Assembly (NCBI RefSeq): GCF_019880225.1
Contig: NZ_CP082284.1
Location: forward strand, 1,488,001 to 1,552,000
Reading direction: 5' to 3'
From: Halobaculum rubrum
GTDB lineage: Archaea; Halobacteriota; Halobacteria; Halobacteriales; Haloferacaceae
Length of the DNA: 64,000 nucleotides
Below are positions 8,690 through 16,771 of this stretch, one piece after another. Position 1 is the stretch's first letter, and the number at the start of each line of letters is the position of its first letter. Position numbers and translations under genes: made by a program. The notes beneath the pieces were generated by a model, which saw nothing but the letters and a program-made list of their open reading frames with translations, was not told the DNA's origin and ran no database searches.

Positions 8690-9152
8690 GGCAGAGGGAG
8701 CCCGACCCCCGTGTGCCCGACCCTCGCGGCGACGGCGCATGAGGAAAGTCCCCCCACCCCCGGACGGGCGACCGGGCGCAAGCCCGGAGTCGGAGACGAC
8801 TGGCTCTGGAACAGCAACGAGACCCCCCGCCCCGACCCATGAGGTGCGCGCGGCGACCGCTCGGTCGCCGCCGGCGTCCGCGGCTCCGTCGCGGACGCGC
8901 GAACCGACCCGAGAGGGGAGGGAGTTGACCCACCGAGGGCCGCGGCCTCGCCGCGAGACGGGCGGGAACGGATGGAACGGCGAATCCTCGCCGGTGCAAG
9001 CCCGCGTCGACGGACGGCCGCCGCGCGGCGGCCGCCCCGATGGTAGTCCGGGTGCTCGCGTCCCGCGCGAGCGACCGGGGCACGCGCCCCGCGACCGACG
9101 CGGACGCTCAGCCGAATGTCGGGCCGAACAGAAGGGGGCTTACTCCCCTCAG
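8690..9152 (+). ncRNA. rnpB: RNase P RNA
   Basis: The catalytic RNA of RNase P, which trims tRNA 5' leaders. The universally conserved 5' core (CR-I) appears as GAGGAAAGTCC at 8741-8751. The 3' core (CR-V) appears as CAGAAGGGGGCTTA at 9129-9142. Together these form the P4 pseudoknot of the catalytic domain. The ends are set by the P1 helix: GAGGGAG at 8694-8700 can pair with CTCCCCTC at 9143-9150, allowing one bulge. The length, about 460 nucleotides, fits type A archaeal RNase P RNA of halophiles. A TATA-like box lies about 28 bases upstream. No protein is encoded here; open frames through it are by-products of high GC. Exact ends are accurate to a few bases only. Confidence 0.92.
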
Positions 9153-9291
9153 CCGCTCTCGTGCTCGCCAGCGACCGGGCCGGAGTACCGCCGCGACCGA
9201 CGGTAGTCACCCGCCTACCGTCCGACGGCGGTCGTGCGACCGTCTGACACGCACCCGACTAACTAAAACCGATGGACCCCCAACCGACGGT

Positions 9292-9585
9292 GTGGACAGC
9301 AGAGAACTCACGGCGGCCCTCGAGCGCGAGTTCGGGGGGACCGAGGCGACCCGCCGGACCGTCGCCCGTCAGGCACGGGACCTGGCCGACTCCGGCGCGA
9401 TCGAGGCGGACCGCGGCCACGAGCTCACCGTGGAGGACGTCATCGAGAACCTGGCGGATGCGCCCGACGACCACGACCTGGTCGAACGGTGGAACTGGTG
9501 GCTCGGGTCCCTCGAAACCGCCTACGGCGGCTACGAGCGCTTCACGGTCCGGTTCGTCGACGACGGCCCCGACGTGAACGCCTGA
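9292..9585 (+). CDS. Small acidic haloarchaeal protein of unknown function
   Basis: A 97-residue acidic protein starting at GTG 9292 (VDSRELTAALEREFGG). The frame extends upstream into the RNase P RNA gene, so the first good start after the RNA was chosen; aactaaaacc at 9261-9270 could be its TATA region. The N-terminal half looks like a small helical DNA- or RNA-binding module (ATRRTVARQARDLADSGAIE). The C-terminal half has NWWLGSLETAYGGYERFTVR. Those two halves hint at a winged-helix followed by a short domain, but I recognise no named family. Confidence 0.65.
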   Translation: MDSRELTAALEREFGGTEATRRTVARQARDLADSGAIEADRGHELTVEDVIENLADAPDDHDLVERWNWWLGSLETAYGGYERFTVRFVDDGPDVNA

Positions 9586-9759
9586 GTCGGCCGCTCCGGG
9601 TCGCGCTGAACCGCCGCCGTCTCTCGCCGGTCGCGACCCAGCATTCCCCCGCCCCGCCCTCCGCGTGTCACGTCTCACCAGCCCCAGGCTCGTTCGGACG
9701 GAGCGGCTCGCTCCGGCGGCTCCCGAATCCTTTTGGTATCGACCGACGCGGGTTCGGAT

Positions 9760-10692
9760 ATGGCCACGGAGATCGATCCCGGCGAGTACGCCCCCGTTCC
9801 CGAGTGTACGGACCTATACTATCTCGATACCGATATGTACGACACCGCGAACTACGGCTCGGTGTACCTCCTCGACGCCGAGCGCCCTGCGGTGATCGAC
9901 ACCGGACTCGGGAACAACCGCGAGTTCCTCTTCGACGCGCTCGACGAGATCGGGATGACGCCCGAGTTCATCCTCCCCACACACGTCCACCTCGACCACG
10001 CCGGCGGTGCCGGCTTTCTCGCGGAGCGCTACCCGGACGCGACGGTGATGATCCACGAGACCGGCGTGGAGCACCTCGTCGACCCGGAGCGACTCGTCGA
10101 GGGCACGAAGGCCGCCGTCGGCGACCAGTGGCAGTTCTACGTCGAACCGGAACCGATCCCCGAAGAGCGGATCGAGTCGCTCTCGGGCGGCGAGACGATC
10201 GACCTGGGCGACCGAGACCTGGACGTCCACCACGCGCCGGGCCACGCTCCCCACCAGGTCGTCTTCCACGACCGCGGCGACGACGTGGTGTTCACCGCCG
10301 ACGCCACCGGCATCTACGTCCCGCAACTGGACACCATCGAGCAGACCTCCCCCCCGTCGCAGTTCGACCTCCACGGCTGTCAGGACGACGCCGACATGAT
10401 CCGCGACCTCGACCCGCGATACCTCTGTTTCGGCCACTTCGGCCCCCGCGAGTTCGAGGACGACATGCTCGCCGGCTACAAGCGCACGCTCGCCGAGTGG
10501 GTCGAGGCGGTGCGTCAGCGGCGCGAAGTGCTGGACGACGACGAGGCCGTCCTCGACCACTTCGCCGAACACGCGCCCCGGGACCTCATCGACGTGTGGG
10601 GCGAGCGGAAGGCCCGAGAGGAACAGCGGATGAACACTCGCGGCGTGCTCGGCTACCTCGATTACATGGAGAACCGGAACGAGACGATCTGA
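9760..10692 (+). CDS. Metallo-beta-lactamase fold hydrolase
   Basis: A 310-residue metallo-beta-lactamase superfamily protein. The core motif THVHLDHAGG (His-x-His-x-Asp-His) lies near residue 74. Further metal ligands are likely in HHAPGHAPHQ near 155, FTADATGIY near 180, and CFGHFGPREFEDD near 225. The late region, about 240-310, is a helical extension of unknown role. ATG 9760 is chosen because an AT-richer stretch (ccttttggtatc) lies about 30 bases upstream. Members hydrolyse many esters and thioesters, including glyoxalase II and quorum-quenching lactonase types, so the substrate cannot be assigned. An acyl-CoA synthetase gene follows after about 160 bases on the same strand. Confidence 0.88.
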   Translation: MATEIDPGEYAPVPECTDLYYLDTDMYDTANYGSVYLLDAERPAVIDTGLGNNREFLFDALDEIGMTPEFILPTHVHLDHAGGAGFLAERYPDATVMIHETGVEHLVDPERLVEGTKAAVGDQWQFYVEPEPIPEERIESLSGGETIDLGDRDLDVHHAPGHAPHQVVFHDRGDDVVFTADATGIYVPQLDTIEQTSPPSQFDLHGCQDDADMIRDLDPRYLCFGHFGPREFEDDMLAGYKRTLAEWVEAVRQRREVLDDDEAVLDHFAEHAPRDLIDVWGERKAREEQRMNTRGVLGYLDYMENRNETI

Positions 10693-10825
10693 GACCCGCG
10701 CTCGGGCTCGTCGACGGTGGGATGGCTGCCGCGACTGCGCTGCCGGACGACCGTCGCGACTACCGGACGACTGCGTGACGACGGGGAGAAACAACGCCGA
10801 ACAACGGGCGTCGCGAGGGGACCGA

Positions 10826-10832
10826 CTTATTA
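10826..10832 (+). promoter_or_regulatory. TATA-like box of the acyl-CoA synthetase gene
   Basis: CTTATTA at 10826-10832 is 24-30 bases before the ATG at 10856, the spacing of a leaderless haloarchaeal promoter. Confidence 0.5.
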
Positions 10833-10855
10833 CCGGTGGAGCGACAGGGAGTGAC

Positions 10856-12787
10856 ATGGATCTGCGCCAGGCGGAACGCGAGTACGACCCCGGGGTCACC
10901 CGGGACTCGCTGGCGGCGACGTTCGACGCGAGCGCCCGCGAGCACGCCGACCGGGTGGCACAGCGGTACAAGGGCGGGGTGTACGATCGGACGCTCGTCC
11001 GCGCGGGCGTCGTCGACGCCGCCCCCGACGGCGATTTCGCGGACCTCACGTACGCCGAGATGCGTGACCTCGTACGTCGGCTCTCGGCGGGCTTCCGCGA
11101 ACTCGGCGTCGCCGCGGGCGACCGCGTCGGGATCTTCTCGAACACGCGCATGGAGTGGGCCCACAGCGACTTCGCCCTGCTCGGCGCGGGCGCGGTCGTC
11201 ACGACGGTGTACGAGTCGTCGTCGACCGATCAGGTTCGACACCTCCTCGACGACCCCGGCGCCTCCGGCGTCGTCGTCGAGAACCGCGACCTGCTGGAGC
11301 GCGTGCTCGCCGTCGAGGACGACCTCGATCTGGAGTTCGTCGTCCTCGTCGACGGCGAGGCACACGAGCGTGACGACGTGTACACGCTCGGGGAGGTCCA
11401 CGACCTCGGCGCCGCGGTCGACCCCGGCGACGGCTGGGTGATCGACCGCGACCTCGACGACCTCGCGAGCCTCATCTACACCTCGGGCACCACCGGCACC
11501 CCGAAGGGCGCCGAACTCACTCACCGAAACTTCCTCGCCAACGTCGACCAGTGCATGCGACGGTTCGGCGACCGTCCGGACAAACCGGCCGACGTCCCGG
11601 TCGTCGACGAGGAGAGCGTCACCCTGTCGTTTCTCCCCCTCGCGCACGTGTTCGAGCGCCTCGCCGGGCACTTCATGATGTACGCGGCGGGCGCGACCGT
11701 GGCGTACGCCGAGTCGCCAGACACGCTCCGGGAGGACTTCGGGCTCGTTCGCCCGTCGACGGCGACGAGCGTCCCCCGCGTCTACGAGAAGCTGTACGCC
11801 GCGATCCGCGAGCAGGCGGCCGAGTCGAGCGTGAAAGAGCGGATCTTCAACTGGGCAACCGCCGTCGGCCGCGAGCACCACCGCGCCGACGACCCCGGCG
11901 TCGCCCTGCGGACCCGCTATGCGGTGGCCGACCGCCTCGTCTTCTCGAACGTGAAGGAGGCGCTCGGCGGCAACGTCGACTTCTTCATCTCCGGCGGCGG
12001 GTCGCTGTCGGCGGATCTCTGCGAGCTGTACCACGGGATGGGCGTCCCCATCCTGGAGGGATACGGGCTCACCGAGACGGCGCCGGTCGTCGCCGTGAAC
12101 CCTCCGGAAGAGCCGAAAGTCGGCACCATCGGGCCGCCCGTTTCCGACGTGGACGTCCGCGTCGACGACGAGGTCGGTGCGATCGACGGTGACGACGGCG
12201 AGGTGGGCGAGCTGCTCGTTCGCGGACCGAACGTCTTCCGGGGCTACCGGAACCTCCCGGAGGCGACCGAGGCGGCGTTCGTCGAGATCGACGGCGAGCG
12301 GTGGTTCCGTACGGGCGACGTGGTCGCGATCCGCGAGGACGGGTACATCGCCTTCCGCGAGCGCGCCAAGCAGCTCATGAAGCTCTCGACGGGCAAGTAC
12401 GTCCCGCCGGGGGCCATCGAGGACTCCTTCGCCGCCTCCGAGTACGTCGAGCAGGCGATGGTGATCGGCGACTCGAGGAAGTTCGTCTCCGCGATCGTCG
12501 TCCTGAACATCCCCGCCGTACGCGAGTGGGGCGACACGCAGGGGCACGATCTTCCCGACGACGACGACGCGCTGTGTCGCGACGATCGAGTACGGGAACT
12601 CGTCCGGACGGAGGTCGACCGCGTCAACGAGGACTTCGAGGCCCACGAGACGATCAAGCAGTTCCGGGTCGTCGCCGAGGAGTTCTCGGAGGAGAACGAC
12701 CTGCTCACCCCCACGATGAAGAAGAAGCGACGCAACATCCTCGAGCGGTACGCCGACGACATCGGGAGCATGTACGCGGAGTCGTGA
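10856..12787 (+). CDS. Long-chain fatty-acid--CoA ligase (AMP-forming)
   Basis: A 643-residue member of the ANL adenylate-forming superfamily, activating a fatty acid with ATP and CoA. The phosphate loop YTSGTTGTPKG is near residue 207, the A5 motif GYGLTETAP near 402, and RTGDVVAI near 484. The Lys of the hinge region is in KQLMKLSTGKYVPP near 505. The long C-terminal part and the order of motifs match FACS (FadD15-like, long-chain) rather than acetyl-CoA synthetases. It has no membrane segment. ATG 10856 is chosen over upstream in-frame starts because a TATA-like box sits 24-30 bases before it. A thiolase at 39.9 kb and a P450 at 19.1 kb are the only other lipid-related genes here, and neither is linked. 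Confidence 0.9.
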   Translation: MDLRQAEREYDPGVTRDSLAATFDASAREHADRVAQRYKGGVYDRTLVRAGVVDAAPDGDFADLTYAEMRDLVRRLSAGFRELGVAAGDRVGIFSNTRMEWAHSDFALLGAGAVVTTVYESSSTDQVRHLLDDPGASGVVVENRDLLERVLAVEDDLDLEFVVLVDGEAHERDDVYTLGEVHDLGAAVDPGDGWVIDRDLDDLASLIYTSGTTGTPKGAELTHRNFLANVDQCMRRFGDRPDKPADVPVVDEESVTLSFLPLAHVFERLAGHFMMYAAGATVAYAESPDTLREDFGLVRPSTATSVPRVYEKLYAAIREQAAESSVKERIFNWATAVGREHHRADDPGVALRTRYAVADRLVFSNVKEALGGNVDFFISGGGSLSADLCELYHGMGVPILEGYGLTETAPVVAVNPPEEPKVGTIGPPVSDVDVRVDDEVGAIDGDDGEVGELLVRGPNVFRGYRNLPEATEAAFVEIDGERWFRTGDVVAIREDGYIAFRERAKQLMKLSTGKYVPPGAIEDSFAASEYVEQAMVIGDSRKFVSAIVVLNIPAVREWGDTQGHDLPDDDDALCRDDRVRELVRTEVDRVNEDFEAHETIKQFRVVAEEFSEENDLLTPTMKKKRRNILERYADDIGSMYAES

Positions 12788-12893
12788 TCGACGGCGACAT
12801 CCGCCACACGCCGATCGGATCGTGGTGGTTCCATCGGAACGGAATCCGTCAGCTCTGTACGCCGACCCCGCCTACCTCTCCGCAGTAGCCGCC

Positions 12894-12900
12894 TTTTTAT
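12894..12900 (+). promoter_or_regulatory. TATA-like box of the antiporter gene
   Basis: TTTTTAT at 12894-12900 is the most AT-rich heptamer upstream of the antiporter. It is 37-43 bases before the ATG at 12937, farther than usual, so the transcript should start near 12922 and carry a short leader. Confidence 0.5.
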
Positions 12901-12922
12901 CCGCGCCACCCGACCACGACCC

Positions 12923-12961
12923 ATGGAGGTGAGGAGATGTCGGCAGGCGCCGGACAACTGA
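12923..12961 (+). other. Possible 12-codon overlapping upstream ORF
   Basis: An ATG at 12923 opens a frame of 12 codons ending in TGA at 12959-12961, out of frame with and overlapping the antiporter start at 12937. Given the TATA-like box at 12894-12900, transcription could begin at or next to this ATG, which would make it a leaderless start. Whether it is translated is unknown. Confidence 0.25.
12925..12932 (+). promoter_or_regulatory. Shine-Dalgarno sequence of the antiporter gene
   Basis: GGAGGTGA at 12925-12932 is complementary over eight bases to the expected 3' end of archaeal 16S rRNA and lies four bases before the ATG at 12937. This is unusual in the window, where most genes look leaderless, and it supports the ATG at 12937 as the true start. 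Confidence 0.6.
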
Positions 12962-14802
12962 TCGCAGTCGTCGCCGTCATCATCGCCGTCGGGGTGGCCG
13001 CGCAACTGCTCTCGGACCGGTTCCAACTCCCGAGCATCATCTTCCTCATCGCGGCGGGGATCGCTCTCGGCCCGGAGGGGCTGGGTATCATCACTCAGCA
13101 GACGTTCGGTCTGACCGGACTGTCGACCATCGTCGGCCTTTCGGTCGCGATCATCGTCTTCGAGGGGGCGTTCCACCTCAAGATCGACGAGCTCCAGCAG
13201 GCGCCGGTGGCGTCGATCCGCCTGGTTACGGTCGGCGCCGCGATCGCGTTCGTCAGCACGACCGCGGTCGTCCGGTTCGCGCTAGGGCTGGAGTGGCTCG
13301 TGGCGGCGCTCATCGGGGCGCTGCTCGTGGCGACCGGCCCGACGGTGATCGCGCCGATCCTGGAGGTCGTTCCGGTACGCGACCGCGTCGCCACCGCGCT
13401 CGACACCGAGGGGATCGTCAACGACGTGACCGCCGCGATCCTCGCGGTGGTCATCTTCGAGGCGATCGTCTCCGACACGACCGATCCCGTCGAGATGGTC
13501 GCGCTGTTCGCCGAACGGCTCGGCGTCGGGGTGGTCGTCGGCGCGGTCGTCGCCGCGATCGTCTACTACGCGCTCCGGTACATCGACCTCTCGCCGGGGA
13601 ACGCCCCGCGGAACGCGCGGCTGCTCATGCTGGCCGGCGCGCTCGTCGCCTACGGCGAGGCGAACCTCGTTCGCACGGAGGCGGGGATCGCGGCCGTCGC
13701 CGTCGCCGGCATCCTGCTCGGAAACGCGGACATCCCGTACGAGGAACAGATCACGGACTTCAAGGGCGACATCACCCTGCTCGTGCTCTCGTTCGTGTTC
13801 ATCTCGCTTGCGGCGCTGTTGGAGTTCGAGAACCTGATCCGGCTCGGGCTCGGTGGCGTCGCGGTCGTCGCGGCGGTGATGTTCGTCATTCGGCCGGCGC
13901 TGGTCATGCTGTCGACGATCGGGGACAGCTTCGAGCGCAACGAGCGGATCTTCATGTCGCTGGTCGGCCCGCGTGGTATCATCCCGGCGTCCGTCGCCAC
14001 GCTGTTCGCCGTCGAGCTGGCGAACGCGGAGATGACGGCGGCGGCGAACGCGCTCGTGGGGACCGTCTTCCTCGTCATCATGGCGACGGTGGTTCTCGAG
14101 GGCGGGTTCGCCAGACAGATCGCGGAGAAGCTCGACGTGATTCCAATGAGAGTACTCATCATCGGGGGCGGGACGGTGGGCCGGACGCTCGCCGACCGCC
14201 TCGAGGACCGCGGCGAAGACGTGGTCCTCATCGAGAACGACGAGGACGTGGTAGAGATCGCCAGAAACGAGGGCCACGCGGTCCACATCGGCGACGGCAC
14301 CGACACGGAGGTGCTCCGGTCGGCGGGCGGGGAGAACGCCCGCATCGTCGTCGCCGCCACGGGGGACGACGACGTGAACCTGCTGGTCGCCCAGCTGGCC
14401 GAGTCGAAGTTCTCCCCCGAGACCGTCCTCGCACGGGTGAACAACCCGGACAACGTCGACGCGTTCGAGGAGCTCGGCGTGCGCACCGTTTCCTCGGTGT
14501 TCGCGACCGCACAGGCCCTCGACAACTACATCGAGCGCCCCGCGCTCGCGAACTGGATGGGCGAGATCGGCCGCTCGGGCGACGTCCAGGAGATCGAGAT
14601 CACCTCCGAGGACACCGACGGCAAGACGGTCGGCGAGCTGGGGTCGGAGCTCCCCGGGAACAGTCTGATCGCGCTCGTCGCCCGCGACGGGGAGACGCGC
14701 GTGCCCGATCAGGAGTACACCCTGCAGCGAGGGGACCGGGTCACCGTCATCGGCGACCGTGACGACGTGCGGACCGCGATGGATCGGCTCCACCCGAAGT
14801 AG
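12937..14802 (+). CDS. NhaP-type cation:proton antiporter fused to TrkA-N/TrkA-C domains
   Basis: A 621-residue membrane protein. Residues 1 to about 395 contain about a dozen hydrophobic segments with CPA1 antiporter features: LPSIIFLIAAGIALGP near 28, TGPTVIAPIL near 136, the acidic site LDTEGIVNDVTAA near 160, and GPRGIIPASVATL near 347. From Met404 an RCK/TrkA-N nucleotide-binding domain follows (VLIIGGGTVGRTLADRL, with VVLIEND at the end of the second strand). A TrkA-C domain occupies roughly 545-618. Such fusions expel Na+ or K+ in exchange for protons, with the RCK domain sensing NAD(H) or another nucleotide. A role in internal ion balance is expected for a halophile. A strong ribosome-binding site precedes the start. 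Confidence 0.9.
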   Translation: MSAGAGQLIAVVAVIIAVGVAAQLLSDRFQLPSIIFLIAAGIALGPEGLGIITQQTFGLTGLSTIVGLSVAIIVFEGAFHLKIDELQQAPVASIRLVTVGAAIAFVSTTAVVRFALGLEWLVAALIGALLVATGPTVIAPILEVVPVRDRVATALDTEGIVNDVTAAILAVVIFEAIVSDTTDPVEMVALFAERLGVGVVVGAVVAAIVYYALRYIDLSPGNAPRNARLLMLAGALVAYGEANLVRTEAGIAAVAVAGILLGNADIPYEEQITDFKGDITLLVLSFVFISLAALLEFENLIRLGLGGVAVVAAVMFVIRPALVMLSTIGDSFERNERIFMSLVGPRGIIPASVATLFAVELANAEMTAAANALVGTVFLVIMATVVLEGGFARQIAEKLDVIPMRVLIIGGGTVGRTLADRLEDRGEDVVLIENDEDVVEIARNEGHAVHIGDGTDTEVLRSAGGENARIVVAATGDDDVNLLVAQLAESKFSPETVLARVNNPDNVDAFEELGVRTVSSVFATAQALDNYIERPALANWMGEIGRSGDVQEIEITSEDTDGKTVGELGSELPGNSLIALVARDGETRVPDQEYTLQRGDRVTVIGDRDDVRTAMDRLHPK

Positions 14803-14829
14803 CGTCGCCGCGGCCGCAATTCCTGCCAG

Positions 14830-14835
14830 TTTATC
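14830..14835 (+). promoter_or_regulatory. TATA-like box of lpdA
   Basis: TTTATC at 14830-14835 is 26-31 bases before the ATG at 14861, consistent with a leaderless transcript. Confidence 0.55.
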
Positions 14836-14860
14836 ATCCGGGGTTCGCAAGACCCGCGTA

Positions 14861-16288
14861 ATGGTCGTCGGAGACATCTCGACCGGAACGGACGTCGCCG
14901 TCATCGGGGCCGGTCCCGGGGGCTACGTCGCCGCGATCCGCGCGGCACAGCTGGGGCTCGACACGACCCTCATCGAGAAGGACGCCTACGGGGGCGTCTG
15001 CCTCAACCACGGCTGCATCCCGTCGAAGGCGTTCATCCACGGCGCGAGCGTCGCTCACGAGGCGGGCAACGCCGAGGAACTGGGGATCTACGCCGACCCC
15101 GCCGTCGACGTGGAGCGCATGCAGCGCTGGAAGAGCGGCGTCGTCGACCGCCTCACCGGCGGCGTCGAGAAGCTCTGCAAGGCCAACGGCGTCAACCTCG
15201 TCGAGGGGACGGCGACGTTCGCCAACGAGCACAAGGTCCGCGTCGCTCACGAGGGGGCCGGACAGGGCAGCGAGTCCATCGAGTTCGAGCACGCGATCGT
15301 CGCCACCGGGTCGCGGCCGATCCAGATCCCCGGCTTCGAGTTCGACGGCGAACGCGTGCTCTCCTCGCGCGACGTGTTGGGGATGGAGTCGCTCCCGGAC
15401 AGTCTCGTCGTCGTCGGCGCCGGCTACATCGGGATGGAGCTGTCGACGATGCTCGCGAAGCTCGGGACCGACGTGACGGTCGTCGAGATGCTCGACGACG
15501 TGCTTCCCGGGTACGAGGGGGACATCCGGCGGATCGTCCGCAACCGTGCCGAGGAGTTGGGGGTCGAGTTCCACTTCGGCGAGGGCGCCAGCGGCTGGGA
15601 GGAGACCGCCGAGGGCGGCGTCGCCGTCACGACCGAGACGGAGGACGGCGAGGAGGCCGAGTACCTCGGCGATCAGGTGCTCGTCGCCGTCGGGCGCTCG
15701 CCGGTGACCGACACGCTCGAACTGGAGAACGCCGGGCTCGAACCGAACGACGCCGGGTTCCTCGAGACGGACCATCAGGCCAGGACCGACGTGGACTCGA
15801 TCCTCGCCGTCGGCGACGTGGCCGGCGAGCCGATGCTCGCGCACAAGGCCAGCGCGGAGGGGATCGTCGCCGCGGCGGTCGCGGCCGGCGAGCCCGCCGC
15901 GCTCGACCACCAGGCCGTGCCCGCGGCCGTCTTCACCGAGCCGGAGATCGCGACCGTCGGACTCACCGAGGACGAGGCCGCCGAGGAGGGATTCGAACCC
16001 GCCGTCGGCCAGATGCCGTTCAACGCCTCCGGGCGCGCGCTCACCACCGGCCACACCGAGGGCTTCGTCCGGATCGTCGCCGACGAGGAGACCGGCTTCG
16101 TGCTCGGCGGACAGATCGTCGGCCCCGACGCCTCCGAGCTGATCGCCGAGCTCGCGCTCGCCGTCGAGATGGGTGCGACGCTCGAGGACGTGGCCGCGAC
16201 GATCCACACCCACCCCACGCTGGCGGAGGCGACCATGGAGGCCGCCGAGAACGCGATGGGGCAGGCGATCCACACGCTGAATCGGTAG
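14861..16288 (+). CDS. lpdA: Dihydrolipoyl dehydrogenase
   Basis: A 475-residue flavoprotein disulfide reductase. The FAD-binding GAGPGGYVAAIRAAQLG is near residue 14. The redox-active disulfide GGVCLNHGCIPSKA is near residue 45, with the two Cys five apart. The NAD-binding VVGAGYIGMELSTML is near 186, and AVGDVAGEPMLAHKA near 319 binds the flavin. The catalytic HTHPTLAEATMEA is near 447. It regenerates lipoamide on E2 or GcvH using NAD+. It stands alone: no E1, E2 or GcvT/H gene is adjacent, although haloarchaeal Lpd is often in an oxoacid dehydrogenase operon. It may be a second copy or serve several complexes. The ATG is supported by a TATA-like box. Confidence 0.93.
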   Translation: MVVGDISTGTDVAVIGAGPGGYVAAIRAAQLGLDTTLIEKDAYGGVCLNHGCIPSKAFIHGASVAHEAGNAEELGIYADPAVDVERMQRWKSGVVDRLTGGVEKLCKANGVNLVEGTATFANEHKVRVAHEGAGQGSESIEFEHAIVATGSRPIQIPGFEFDGERVLSSRDVLGMESLPDSLVVVGAGYIGMELSTMLAKLGTDVTVVEMLDDVLPGYEGDIRRIVRNRAEELGVEFHFGEGASGWEETAEGGVAVTTETEDGEEAEYLGDQVLVAVGRSPVTDTLELENAGLEPNDAGFLETDHQARTDVDSILAVGDVAGEPMLAHKASAEGIVAAAVAAGEPAALDHQAVPAAVFTEPEIATVGLTEDEAAEEGFEPAVGQMPFNASGRALTTGHTEGFVRIVADEETGFVLGGQIVGPDASELIAELALAVEMGATLEDVAATIHTHPTLAEATMEAAENAMGQAIHTLNR

Positions 16289-16346
16289 GTCGGGCGCGCC
16301 GACGGGATCACATCACGCTTTTCACACGACGCGGCGACCCCGGAAC

Positions 16347-16685
16347 ATGGGACTGTTCGACCGCGACACGGACATGAGCGACGACGACATCGACGGGGAC
16401 GCCGACGCAGCCGGCGCCGACGACCGCCCGACGTTCGAGCCGGTCCCCGGAACCGCCGAGCGCGACGACGCGAGCGCCGGCGAGGAGAGCGAGAACGGCG
16501 ACGAGAACCCGCTCTCGAAGCTCGTCGGCGCGCGCTTCCGCGACGACGACTTCAGCGGGACGCTCAAGCGCGCCGTCGACGTGGAGGCGGGCGTCGTGTT
16601 GTACGCCTACTCCAACAACGGCACGAACGCGGGCGGACTCACGGCGGTTCCCGTCGACCAGACGCGCCTGCTCGACGACGGCTGA
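16347..16685 (+). CDS. Small acidic haloarchaeal protein of unknown function
   Basis: A 112-residue protein. Residues 1-55 are extremely acidic and low in complexity (MGLFDRDTDMSDDDIDGD and following), probably disordered. The C-terminal half is more ordered: NPLSKLVGARFRDDDFSG, then VVLYAYSNNGTNAGGL. There is no signal peptide or membrane segment and no recognised domain. ATG 16347 begins about 30 bases after the AT-richer cacgcttttcac, which could be its TATA region. Confidence 0.65.
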   Translation: MGLFDRDTDMSDDDIDGDADAAGADDRPTFEPVPGTAERDDASAGEESENGDENPLSKLVGARFRDDDFSGTLKRAVDVEAGVVLYAYSNNGTNAGGLTAVPVDQTRLLDDG

Positions 16686-16771
16686 GACGGGTCGCGTGCC
16701 GACCTCCCGGCCGTCCTGTCGACGTTCCGACTCCCGTGGGCCTTTGTATCGGCGGCGTGTTTCGATTCGTA

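Noticed and set aside
8739-9206. Open frames through the RNase P RNA gene
   Set aside because: The region carries both RNase P conserved cores and the closing helix; the frames have no protein signature.
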